Part shown: positions 34,190 to 42,219 of the stretch, one piece after another | How the letters are laid out: every line of letters starts with the position of its first letter | How positions within the stretch are numbered: position 1 is the stretch's first letter | Assembly: GCA_003243195.1 (NCBI GenBank) | Contig: QFQI01000004.1 | Span: 62,001-126,000 of the forward strand | Source of the DNA: Sphingomonas taxi | GTDB lineage: Bacteria; Pseudomonadota; Alphaproteobacteria; Sphingomonadales; Sphingomonadaceae | Length of the DNA: 64,000 nucleotides | Direction of reading: 5' to 3' | Program-made: the position numbers and the translations under genes | Notes under the pieces: model-generated | Database searches by the model: none | The model's input: only the letters and a program-made list of their open reading frames with translations | Told to the model about the DNA's origin: nothing

Positions 34190-34839
34190 GCCCGGCGTGC
34201 AAGGAACGGCCTGACCAGCCGGTCCGCTGTTTCTGCGATGCGATCGGATCACGGTCGATCGCGGCCGGACGATCGAACACCGCCGCATGACGGCCTGGCT
34301 CCCCGCTTCACCATTGTGCCCGCATTTCTTGCGGCCCAAGCCGTGCAGCGCTAGAGCGCCAGATCACGAACAGGCCATCGCGTGAGTGTAGGTTTCGGCT
34401 GGTGTCAGACGCCATCGCCACCCCAGGTGCGTGAACCGCAAGCGTGGCGATCGCTCGCTCCGCTTCAGCCCACGATCAATGACCCGATCGCCGATCGCAT
34501 GCCGGGAGTGGGCGTGGCGCTGGTGTCGCTCCCATCGCGATGCGATGAAGCGGCCGAGAGTTCATCATGCAGGCACCGCGAACCGCGTCGCCCACGATAG
34601 CAAGGTTCGGTAAGCGACAGACACGGGCATAACCGCCACGTCCCGCGCAATGATCCAACCATGCATGATCCGCTGTGCATTCAGCGAAGTGCGCGCTGGG
34701 GACGGCGGCCTCGGCACGTCCGATAGGAACGATGCCGATCTACGCCAAGTGTCTGGTGCCGCGACACTCTTACCTACAGACCCGGTGCCACCCGCCGGTG
34801 CCGTCACAGAGGCGAGCGCAGCGCGCCCGCCGTGGGAGT
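34190..34839. other. 650-base stretch without a supported gene
   Basis: Between a terminator and the convergent FKBP gene. Several frames of 60-90 codons are open on both strands, but none has a ribosome binding site, signal peptide or recognisable motif. Sampled GC content is about 60-63%, below that of neighbouring genes. No terminal inverted repeats, tRNA or transposase remnant was recognised. It may be a decayed insertion or hold an untranslated RNA. Confidence 0.5.
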
Positions 34840-35373
34840 TCAGCGGCCGCCCGGCGATCCGGGGCCGCCGGGCATGCCGCCCATCATGCTCTGCTGCATC
34901 TGCAATTCGCGCAGCTTTGCCTCGGAGATGAAGTCCTGCAACTCCACGTCGAAGACGAGCGTCGAATTGGGCGGGATCGGACCGGTCGAACGATCACCGT
35001 AGCCAAGCTCCGGCTTGATCCAGAAGCGATACTTCGCGCCCTTGTGCATCAGCTTCAGCCCTTCGGAGAAGCCCGGCACCACGCCGGCCACCGGCAGCGG
35101 GGTCGGCTGCTGCGACTTGTCGAAGACGGTGCCGTCGACCAGCCTGCCCTCATAATTGATGAGGCTGACGTCCGAATCGGTCGGCCGCGCGCCCTTGACG
35201 TCGCCCGCCTTGAGCACCTGATAGCGCAGCCCCGACGGCGTGGTCACGATGCCGGTACCGCCGGCACGCGCCAGTGCGACGCCGGCGACCAGCGCCAGCA
35301 ACAGGCCAACGACCAGCCACAGCACATAAGCGCGCTTGACAGGGGCGATCGGAACGGCGGTGACGGTCGACAT
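34840..35373 (-). CDS. Membrane-anchored FKBP-type peptidyl-prolyl isomerase
   Basis: 177 residues. One N-terminal transmembrane helix (YVLWLVVGLLLALVAGVALA) anchors a periplasmic FKBP domain (about 45-150): SGLRYQVLKAGD, YEGRLVDGTVFDKS, VIPGFSEGLKLM-like region (here VVPGFSEGLKLM) and LGYGDRSTGPIPPNSTLVFDVELQ. The C-terminus is a flexible Met/Gly/Pro-rich tail. Probably assists folding of exported proteins. It is followed on the same strand upstream by rpsU with 109 bases between them. Confidence 0.92.
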   Translation of the reverse strand: MSTVTAVPIAPVKRAYVLWLVVGLLLALVAGVALARAGGTGIVTTPSGLRYQVLKAGDVKGARPTDSDVSLINYEGRLVDGTVFDKSQQPTPLPVAGVVPGFSEGLKLMHKGAKYRFWIKPELGYGDRSTGPIPPNSTLVFDVELQDFISEAKLRELQMQQSMMGGMPGGPGSPGGR

Positions 35374-35482
35374 GGTTCGATTGGCCTTGCATGAACGGCC
35401 GCGACCGGCCGTTCTCCGCGCGTGTATCTAGAATAGTTCACCCGCGACGCGCCGAATGGCGCGCCACGGATGCCGGCGCCTC

Positions 35483-35689
35483 TTACCGTGCGCCGTCGCG
35501 CTCGGCGCGCTTGCGCTCCAGCTTGCGGGCGCGCCGCACGGCGGCGGCACGCTCACGCGCGCGCTTCTCCGACGGCTTCTCATAATGCCGGCGCAGCTTC
35601 ATCTCGCGATACACACCCTCGCGCTGCAGCTTCTTCTTGAGCGCACGGAGAGCCTGATCAACATTGTTGTCGCGGACGATGATCTGCAT
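35483..35689 (-). CDS. rpsU: 30S ribosomal protein S21
   Basis: 68 residues starting MQIIVRDNNVDQALRALKKK and containing the basic region YEKPSEKRARERAAAVRRARK, the alphaproteobacterial S21 form. Located between the FKBP gene and the amidase gene on the same strand. Confidence 0.96.
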   Translation of the reverse strand: MQIIVRDNNVDQALRALKKKLQREGVYREMKLRRHYEKPSEKRARERAAAVRRARKLERKRAERDGAR

Positions 35690-35791
35690 TGGAACCTTGA
35701 ACTCCGGATCAAACAGGTAATGCGGCGGCGAGCGAGGCTCGCGCCGAACAAACCGCCTTTAGCAACAACTGCCGTCCCCCGCAAGCATTGC

Positions 35792-36619
35792 TCAAGCGAT
35801 GACCATCGGTGCGGGCACGACGCGGCGATGCTGGAGCGCGGGCACGCGCGCCCGAACCTCGCGCAGTCGCTCGGCGTACACGTCGGCATAGCCGATGCCG
35901 GGCGCCTCGCCCATGTCCAGCAGCACCTCCCCCCACGGATCGACCACCAGCGAGTGACCGTAGGTGGCGCGCCCGTCCTCGTGCACCCCGGTCTGCGCGG
36001 CGGCGACGACGAAGACCCCCGCCTCGATCGCTCGGGCGCGCAACAGGACGTGCCAGTGCGCCGCGCCGGTCGGGCGCGTGAACGACGCCGGCACCGACAG
36101 CACCTGCGCCCCGGCATCGGTCAGCGCGCGGTACAGGTCGGGAAAGCGCATGTCGTAGCAGATCGACAGCCCCAGTGGCCCCAGCGGGCTGGCGGCCACC
36201 ACCGGGCGGTCGCCCCCGGCATAAGCGGCCGATTCGCGCCAGCTCTCACCGTTCGGCAGGTCGACGTCGAACAGGTGCATCTTGTCGTAGCGCGCGCGGA
36301 TGTTGCCGATCGCGTCGATGACGAAGCCGCGATTGGCGAGCCGGCCGTCGGCACGCCGCAGCGCCAGCGAGCCCAGATGCACCCACACGCCACTCCGAGC
36401 CGCCGCCTCGCGCACCGCCACCAGCACCCGGTCCTCGCCTTCCTTCGCCAGCACCGTCGCGGCGCGCGCACGGTCACGATCCAGCAGCCCCGACATCTCG
36501 GGAGTGAAGACCATCGCGGCGCCGTTCGCGCCCGCTTCGCCGATCGCCGCGACAAGCGCGGCGGCGTTGGCGGCGGGGTCGATCCCGGTCGTGGTCTGGA
36601 CAAGGGCGATTTTCGTCAC
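35792..36619 (-). CDS. Carbon-nitrogen hydrolase (nitrilase superfamily amidase)
   Basis: 275 residues. The catalytic triad of the nitrilase superfamily is in place: E41 in FTPEMS, K113 in RYDKMHLFD and C154 in LSICYDMRFP. The sequence is closest in style to the Nit1/Nit2 (omega-amidase, deaminated glutathione amidase) branch, which cleaves amide by-products in the cytoplasm; this assignment is moderate. It diverges from the response-regulator gene over 141 bases, which contain a small dyad GCCAC/GTGGC at 36685-36698. Confidence 0.9.
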   Translation of the reverse strand: MTKIALVQTTTGIDPAANAAALVAAIGEAGANGAAMVFTPEMSGLLDRDRARAATVLAKEGEDRVLVAVREAAARSGVWVHLGSLALRRADGRLANRGFVIDAIGNIRARYDKMHLFDVDLPNGESWRESAAYAGGDRPVVAASPLGPLGLSICYDMRFPDLYRALTDAGAQVLSVPASFTRPTGAAHWHVLLRARAIEAGVFVVAAAQTGVHEDGRATYGHSLVVDPWGEVLLDMGEAPGIGYADVYAERLREVRARVPALQHRRVVPAPMVIA

Positions 36620-36760
36620 GCAGCACTCCTCATGTCACCGGTCCGGAACAGCAAGCGCGCCAGCGGCGCAAGTGTTGCACGCCAGCCACAGACGTGGCGG
36701 AAATGCCGTTTGTTGCAGGGTGGCAATGCGCACGGTACGCTGTACGCACAGAGGGTGGCG

Positions 36761-37534
36761 ATGCTTCAGACCGCCCTCGCCGCCGCCGCCACCACACCGG
36801 ATCTCGACGTGGACCAGAGCAACCGAATCCTGATCGTCGACGATGATCCCGGCATCCGCGAACTGACCGCCGGGTTCCTGGCCGGGCACGGCTATCAGGT
36901 GGATACCGCGCCGGACGGCGCGGCGATGCGCGCGCGGCTGGCCGCGGAACGCTACGCGCTGGTGGTGCTGGACGTGATGATGCCGGGCGAGGACGGCCTC
37001 ACCATCCTGCGCTCGCTGGACCGCGCCACCAGCCCGGCAATCATCATCATGTCGGCGATCGGCGAAGATATCGACCGGATCGTCGGGCTGGAGATGGGCG
37101 CGGACGATTATGTCGCCAAGCCGGCCAATCCGCGCGAGTTGCTGGCGCGTATCCGCTCGGTGCTGCGCCGCAACCAGGCCGGGCCGGCGGCGGGCACGCC
37201 CGCGGGGCGCCCCTATCTGCGCTTCGCGGGCTGGCGGCTCGATCCGGTCGGGCGCGAGTTGCTCGATCCCGATGGCGTGGTCATCAACCTGTCCGACGGC
37301 GAGTTTCGCCTGCTGCTGGCGCTGGTCGAACATCCGCGGCGGGTGCTGACGCGCGATCAGTTGCTCGACATGTCGCGCGGCGCCAATGCCGAGCATTTCG
37401 ATCGCGCGATCGACGTGCAGATCAGCCGGCTGCGGCGCAAGCTGTGCCGCGACGGCGGGGGCGGCGGCGACGACCTGATCCGCACGGTGCGCAACGAAGG
37501 CTATATGTTCATCAGCGATGTCGACGCGCGCTGA
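36761..37534 (+). CDS. OmpR-family response regulator
   Basis: 257 residues. The receiver domain (22-135) has the acidic pair D27-D28, phosphoacceptor D71 in VVLDVMMPG, S98 and K120 in YVAKPAN. A winged-helix DNA-binding domain follows (about 150-250) with LSDGEFRLLLALVEHPRRVLTRDQLLD and IDVQISRLRRKL. A 20-residue extension precedes the receiver. The start is ATG 36761, and the 3' end overlaps the kinase gene by 17 bases, so the two are co-translated partners. Confidence 0.95.
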   Translation: MLQTALAAAATTPDLDVDQSNRILIVDDDPGIRELTAGFLAGHGYQVDTAPDGAAMRARLAAERYALVVLDVMMPGEDGLTILRSLDRATSPAIIIMSAIGEDIDRIVGLEMGADDYVAKPANPRELLARIRSVLRRNQAGPAAGTPAGRPYLRFAGWRLDPVGRELLDPDGVVINLSDGEFRLLLALVEHPRRVLTRDQLLDMSRGANAEHFDRAIDVQISRLRRKLCRDGGGGGDDLIRTVRNEGYMFISDVDAR

Positions 37535-38870
37535 ACCGCGCGCGCGCTCGATCGCTTGGCCGATCTTTGCGCTGGTGATCGTGTCGGTGGTGGCCGCGAC
37601 CGCGATCCTGTTCGCCGTGACGTTCAGCGGGCCGCCGCCGATGGTGCCGCCGCGACCGCTGGAGACGATCGCCGCCGCGCTGACCGGCCGCGCGCCGGAC
37701 CGGCCGCTACCGCCACCGCCGGGCGCGATGCGCGACCACTGGCGCGAACCGCGCCACCCGGATGACAACAGCCGCGAGCCATTGCGCATGACGCGCAGCG
37801 ACGCACCGCCGCGCGCCGGGTGGCGCGAGCAGGCCGATCCCGGCACCGCCGCCCGGCTGGCCGCGCTGCTGGGCGTGCCGGGGAGCGATGTGGTCGCCTA
37901 TACGATGCTGTCGCCACGGGGCGGCGGGCGCGAATTGTTCGGGTCGTTCACCACCGGATGGCACACCGCCGACGGCTGGCGCGTGGTACGCAGCCCGGCG
38001 ATGCCGATGTTCACGCGCTGGCACGCCAACACGCTGCTGGCGATGGGGATCGCGGTGCTGGCGCTGTCGATCCCGGCCTGGGCGCTGGCGCGCGCGATCT
38101 CGCGCCCGCTCGCGCGGCTGGCGGATGCCGCCGATCGCGCCGGCACCGGCGCGCCGCTGCCGCCGCTTCCGGCCGGCAGCCGCGAGGTGCGCGAACTGGC
38201 GCGCGCGGTGTCGACCATGCACGCGCGCCTCGCCCGCCACGCCGAATCGCGCACGGTGCTGCTGGGCGCGATCGCGCACGATCTGGGCACGCCGCTCGCG
38301 CGGCTGGCATTCCGCGTCGAGCAACTGCCCGATGCGGCGCGCGAGCGCGCGGTCGCCGACCTGGACGAGATGCGCGCGATGATCGCCGACACGCTGCGCT
38401 TCGCCCGCGACGACATCGCCCCGGCGGACGAGGCGAAGGTCGACCTGCCCAGCCTGCTCGACAGCCTGGCCGAAGACATGGCGGTAGGCGGCGCGCCGGT
38501 GACGCTGACGCCCGGCCCCCGCGCGGTGGTGCGCGGGAATGGCGGCGCGCTGCGGCGATTGTTCGCGAACCTCGTCGGCAATGCGCTGCGCTATGGGGAT
38601 GAAGCGGCGATCGGCTGGACGGTCGAGGATGCGCGCGTCGTGGTGACGGTCGCCGATCGCGGCCCCGGCGTGGACCCGGCGCAGGCCGAACGGCTGTTCG
38701 AGCCGTTCGTGCGCGGCGACCCGTCGCGCAACCGCGCCACCGGCGGCACCGGGCTGGGGCTGGCGATCGTCCGCTCGATCGCCAGCCATCATGGCGGCAG
38801 CGTCACGCTGGCGACGCGCGACGATGCGCCGGGCGCGGTGGCCACGGTGACGCTGCCGCTGGCGCGCTGA
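37518..38870 (+). CDS. Sensor histidine kinase
   Basis: 450 residues. Transmembrane helix 1 (about 15-37), a short periplasmic sensor very rich in Pro and Arg (38-165), helix 2 (about 170-193), a HAMP segment, then a DHp domain with phosphoacceptor H254 in AIAHDLGTPLARL. The ATPase domain shows the N box (N351-N355), G1 DRGPGV at 380 and G2 GTGLGLAI at 410. In most relatives the H box reads HDLRTPL; here Gly replaces Arg. The signal is unknown. It overlaps its response regulator. Confidence 0.94.
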   Translation: MSTRAEPRARSIAWPIFALVIVSVVAATAILFAVTFSGPPPMVPPRPLETIAAALTGRAPDRPLPPPPGAMRDHWREPRHPDDNSREPLRMTRSDAPPRAGWREQADPGTAARLAALLGVPGSDVVAYTMLSPRGGGRELFGSFTTGWHTADGWRVVRSPAMPMFTRWHANTLLAMGIAVLALSIPAWALARAISRPLARLADAADRAGTGAPLPPLPAGSREVRELARAVSTMHARLARHAESRTVLLGAIAHDLGTPLARLAFRVEQLPDAARERAVADLDEMRAMIADTLRFARDDIAPADEAKVDLPSLLDSLAEDMAVGGAPVTLTPGPRAVVRGNGGALRRLFANLVGNALRYGDEAAIGWTVEDARVVVTVADRGPGVDPAQAERLFEPFVRGDPSRNRATGGTGLGLAIVRSIASHHGGSVTLATRDDAPGAVATVTLPLAR

Positions 38871-38968
38871 CATATTCCGAAACATTCCCGACTCGCGCCG
38901 ACATTCCCCGGCGATCCCGCGCCGCGACAAGCCTCGCCTTTCACGGCGCCGGCCAAGGGGATATCATC

Positions 38969-39883
38969 ATGCACGACGTTCACGACCAGCACGACCACGA
39001 TCACGGCCTGACCCACGACCTGCAGATCATGGAACGGATGGTCGAGCGTCGCCGCGCGCTGAAGTGGTTCGCGGGTGCGGGCACGGTGGCGATGGTGGCG
39101 GGTTGCGGCGGCACGTCGGGTGAAAGCAGCACCAGCAGCGCGACGACCACGGCCACCGCGACGCCGACTCCCACCCCCACGCCGATGCCGACATCCACGA
39201 CCTCCAGCTCGACCGGATCGACCGCCGGTTGCGTGCTCAATCCGACCGAGACCGGCGGCCCCTATCCGGCCGACGGCACCAATTCGGCCAGCGGCTCAAC
39301 CTCCAACGTGCTGACCGCCAGCGGCATCGTGCGCAGCGACATCCGCGCGAGTTTCCTGACCAGCACCACCGTCGCCACCGGCGTGCAGGTGACGTTGACG
39401 CTGACGCTGGTCGACGTGAACGCAAGCTGTGCGCCGCTGGCCGGCTATGCCATCTATCTCTGGCAATGCGACCGCCAGGGACATTACTCGCTCTACACCG
39501 CCGCCGCCGAAAGCTATCTGCGCGGCGTGCAGGTGACGGACGCCAACGGACAGGTCACCTTCACCACGATCTTCCCCGGCTGCTACGATGGCCGCTGGCC
39601 GCATATGCATTTCGAGGTCTTCTCCAGCCTCGCCAACGCACTGGGCGGCCGTTACGCCGTGCTCACGTCGCAACTGGCGATGCCGTCCGCGACCTGCGCC
39701 ACCGTCTACGCCGACACCACGACCTATCCGGGCAGCGCGACGACGTTCGCCCGCGTCGCCTTGTCGTCGGACAATGTGTTCGGCGACAACACCACTGCGC
39801 AGAACAACCAGATGACCCCGACGTTCAGCGGCACGACCACCGCCGGCTATACCGCCACGGCGGTGATCGGGATCGCGCGCTGA
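38969..39883 (+). CDS. Intradiol ring-cleavage dioxygenase-like Tat lipoprotein
   Basis: 304 residues. The N-terminus is rich in His and Asp (MHDVHDQHDHDHG), followed by a twin-arginine stretch and hydrophobic helix ending in a lipobox (RRRALKWFAGAGTVAMVAGC), so the protein is probably exported folded and lipidated. A Thr-Pro repeat linker (about 60-85) leads to a dioxygenase beta-barrel. All four non-haem iron(III) ligands of intradiol enzymes can be placed: Y173, Y206 in FPGCY, and H212/H214 in WPHMHF. In the family these cleave catechols or protocatechuate. It lies 98 bases behind the kinase gene. Confidence 0.87.
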   Translation: MHDVHDQHDHDHGLTHDLQIMERMVERRRALKWFAGAGTVAMVAGCGGTSGESSTSSATTTATATPTPTPTPMPTSTTSSSTGSTAGCVLNPTETGGPYPADGTNSASGSTSNVLTASGIVRSDIRASFLTSTTVATGVQVTLTLTLVDVNASCAPLAGYAIYLWQCDRQGHYSLYTAAAESYLRGVQVTDANGQVTFTTIFPGCYDGRWPHMHFEVFSSLANALGGRYAVLTSQLAMPSATCATVYADTTTYPGSATTFARVALSSDNVFGDNTTAQNNQMTPTFSGTTTAGYTATAVIGIAR

Positions 39884-39922
39884 GCTTGGCGTCGGCCGGG
39901 TTTGCGTTCTAAGAGGCGCGCC

Positions 39923-41353
39923 ATGACCGGCGCGCCCCTCACCCTCTACAACAGCCTCACCCGCGTGGTGGAGCCGTTCCGGCCGCTCGATCCCGGCAAC
40001 GTCCGCATCTATTCGTGCGGGCCGACGGTCTACAATTACGCGCATCTCGGCAACCTGCGCGCCTATGTCTTCACCGATACGCTGTCGCGCACGGTCGCGT
40101 GGAAGGGCTGGCCGCTCACGCATGTCATCAACATAACCGACGTCGGGCACCTGACCTCCGACGCCGATGCCGGCGACGACAAGATGGAGGCCGCGGCCCG
40201 GCGTGCCGGCCAGGATATCTGGGCGATTGCACGGCATTACACCGCGGCCTTCAAGCGAAATCTCGCCGATCTCAACATCCGCATGCCGACGCATATGCCG
40301 CTGGCGACCGATCATGTCGCGGACATGATCGCCTGGGCGGAGCGGATCGCTCCGCGCCACTGCTACCGGCTTGCCGATGGCCTGTATTTCGATACCACGA
40401 CCGTGCCGGACTATGGTCGCCTGGCGGGAACCGCCGACGATGCCGCGCACGGCCGCATCGACACCGTGGCGGGCAAGCGCCATCCGCAGGACTTCGCAAT
40501 CTGGCGCGCCACTCCGCCCGGGGAAACGCGGCAGATGGAGTGGGACTCGCCATGGGGACGCGGCGCACCGGGCTGGCATCTCGAATGTTCGGTGATGTCC
40601 GCCCGCTATCTCGGCCCGGCGTTCGACATCCACACCGGCGGGATCGACCATCGCGAGATCCACCATCCCAACGAGATCGCGCAGAACCAGGCGCATTGCG
40701 AATGCGCGGATACCGGCGCCAGTGTGTGGATGCACAACAACTTTCTCGTCGATCGCACGGGAAAGATGAGCAAATCGTCGGGCGATTTCCTGACGCTGGC
40801 CTTGTTGGTGGAACGGGGTTTCCACCCGCTGGCCTATCGGCTGATGTGCCTTCAGGCGCATTACCGCAGCGAACTGGAATTCTCCTGGGAGAACCTCGCG
40901 GCGGCGCAGGTGCGGCTGAAGCGGCTGGCGCATGCGGTGGAGACGTTGCGCGCGCGTGGCGAAACACGGACGGGTGCCGATACGGCGGGATATCGCGAGC
41001 AACTGGACGCGGCGCTCAGCGACGATCTGGCGACCCCGCGCGCGCTGACCGTGCTGGATGCGCTGCTCGCCGACAAGAAGGTGTCGCCCACCGACCGTCT
41101 GGCCGCGCTGGCGGACTTCGATGCGGTGCTGGGGCTGGAACTGACGACGCTGACCCGCGCCGCGCTGCGCGTGCGTCCGGCCGGCTCGACCGTCTCGGAG
41201 GACGACATCGCCACCCGGTTGGCGGAGCGGCGTGAGGCGCGCGCGGCGAAGGACTTCGGGCGCTCCGACGCGATTCGCGACGAACTGGCCGCCGCCGGGG
41301 TGGAGGTGATGGACGGCGATCCGCTCGGCTGGGACTGGAAGCTGCCGCTCTGA
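39923..41353 (+). CDS. cysS: Cysteine--tRNA ligase
   Basis: 476-residue class I synthetase. The zinc-binding Cys lies in YSCGPTVYN, the HIGH-type motif is HLGNLR, the DVGHLTSDAD region is conserved, and the KMSKS loop is KMSKSSGDF. ATG 39923 is the family start; an in-frame upstream start at 39902 adds only seven unlikely residues. It is followed after 17 bases by an SDR gene. Confidence 0.97.
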   Translation: MTGAPLTLYNSLTRVVEPFRPLDPGNVRIYSCGPTVYNYAHLGNLRAYVFTDTLSRTVAWKGWPLTHVINITDVGHLTSDADAGDDKMEAAARRAGQDIWAIARHYTAAFKRNLADLNIRMPTHMPLATDHVADMIAWAERIAPRHCYRLADGLYFDTTTVPDYGRLAGTADDAAHGRIDTVAGKRHPQDFAIWRATPPGETRQMEWDSPWGRGAPGWHLECSVMSARYLGPAFDIHTGGIDHREIHHPNEIAQNQAHCECADTGASVWMHNNFLVDRTGKMSKSSGDFLTLALLVERGFHPLAYRLMCLQAHYRSELEFSWENLAAAQVRLKRLAHAVETLRARGETRTGADTAGYREQLDAALSDDLATPRALTVLDALLADKKVSPTDRLAALADFDAVLGLELTTLTRAALRVRPAGSTVSEDDIATRLAERREARAAKDFGRSDAIRDELAAAGVEVMDGDPLGWDWKLPL

Positions 41354-41370
41354 CGCAGGAGAAGCATGTC

Positions 41371-42150
41371 ATGGATCTGGGACTGAACGGCCGCACCGCG
41401 ATCGTCTGCGCCTCCAGCCACGGACTCGGCCGCGCCTGTGCGGGCGCGCTGGCGGCGGCGGGGTGCGCATTGGTGCTCAACGGCCGCGACGAGGCGGCGC
41501 TGGCGCAGGCGGCGGAGGCGATCCGCGCCGGCGGCGGCACCGCGCGCATCGTGGCGGGCGACGTCGCCGACGAGGCGGTGCAACTGGCGTTGGTCGACGC
41601 GGCCGGCGGCGCGCCCGATATCCTGGTCAACAACAATGCCGGCCCGCCGCTGCGCGACTTCCGCGCGCTGGATGCCGCGGCGATCCATGCCGGGGTCGAC
41701 GCCAACATGGTGACACCGATCCGGCTGGTGCAGAAGGTGGTCGACGGGATGGTCGAGCGCCGTTTCGGACGGATCGTGTGCATCACCTCCGGATCGGTGA
41801 AGGCGCCGATCGCGGGCCTGGACCTGTCGAGTGGCGCGCGCGTCGGGCTCACCGGCTTCCTTGCCGGGGTCGCGCGACAGGTGGCGCATGCCAATGTCAC
41901 GATCAATTTCCTGCTGCCGGGACTGTTCGCCACGCGGCGGCTTGCCGGCGTCCACGCCCATAACGCCGAGACGAACGGGATCAGCATCGCGCAGGCCGAG
42001 GCGCAGGCGCGCGAGCGGGTGCCGGCGCGCCGTTTCGGCGACCCGGCCGAATTCGGGAACGCCTGCGCCTTTCTGTGCGCCGCCTCCTCCGGCTTCATCA
42101 CGGGCCAGAGCCTGCTGATCGACGGCGGCGCCTATCCGGGTGTGCTATAA
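41371..42150 (+). CDS. SDR-fold protein lacking the catalytic Tyr and Lys
   Basis: 259-residue Rossmann-fold protein of the short-chain dehydrogenase/reductase superfamily. The cofactor motif is degenerate (CASSHGLG at 13-20), NNNAG is present at 87-91, and S140 aligns with the catalytic serine. The YxxxK positions, 13 and 17 residues later, are S153 and R157. This matches the known group of beta-ketoacyl-ACP-reductase-like SDRs with incomplete NAD motif and tetrad. It may be a non-classical reductase or a binding protein. It lies between cysS and aroG, probably with cysS in one transcript. Confidence 0.88.
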   Translation: MDLGLNGRTAIVCASSHGLGRACAGALAAAGCALVLNGRDEAALAQAAEAIRAGGGTARIVAGDVADEAVQLALVDAAGGAPDILVNNNAGPPLRDFRALDAAAIHAGVDANMVTPIRLVQKVVDGMVERRFGRIVCITSGSVKAPIAGLDLSSGARVGLTGFLAGVARQVAHANVTINFLLPGLFATRRLAGVHAHNAETNGISIAQAEAQARERVPARRFGDPAEFGNACAFLCAASSGFITGQSLLIDGGAYPGVL

Positions 42151-42219
42151 AGGTGAAGTTGATTGCGGCCCGCGCACGATTGGTTCAATGCCGCGGCTGA
42201 ATTTGGAAGGAAGAATGCC

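Noticed and set aside
34565..34807. An 80-codon frame on the minus strand in the gene-free stretch
   Set aside because: No ribosome binding site, signal or motif, and overlapping frames of similar length exist on both strands.
39140..39215. Short tandem repeat (Thr-Pro codons) as a possible unstable repeat
   Set aside because: It is a short, imperfect coding linker with mixed codons, not a true microsatellite.
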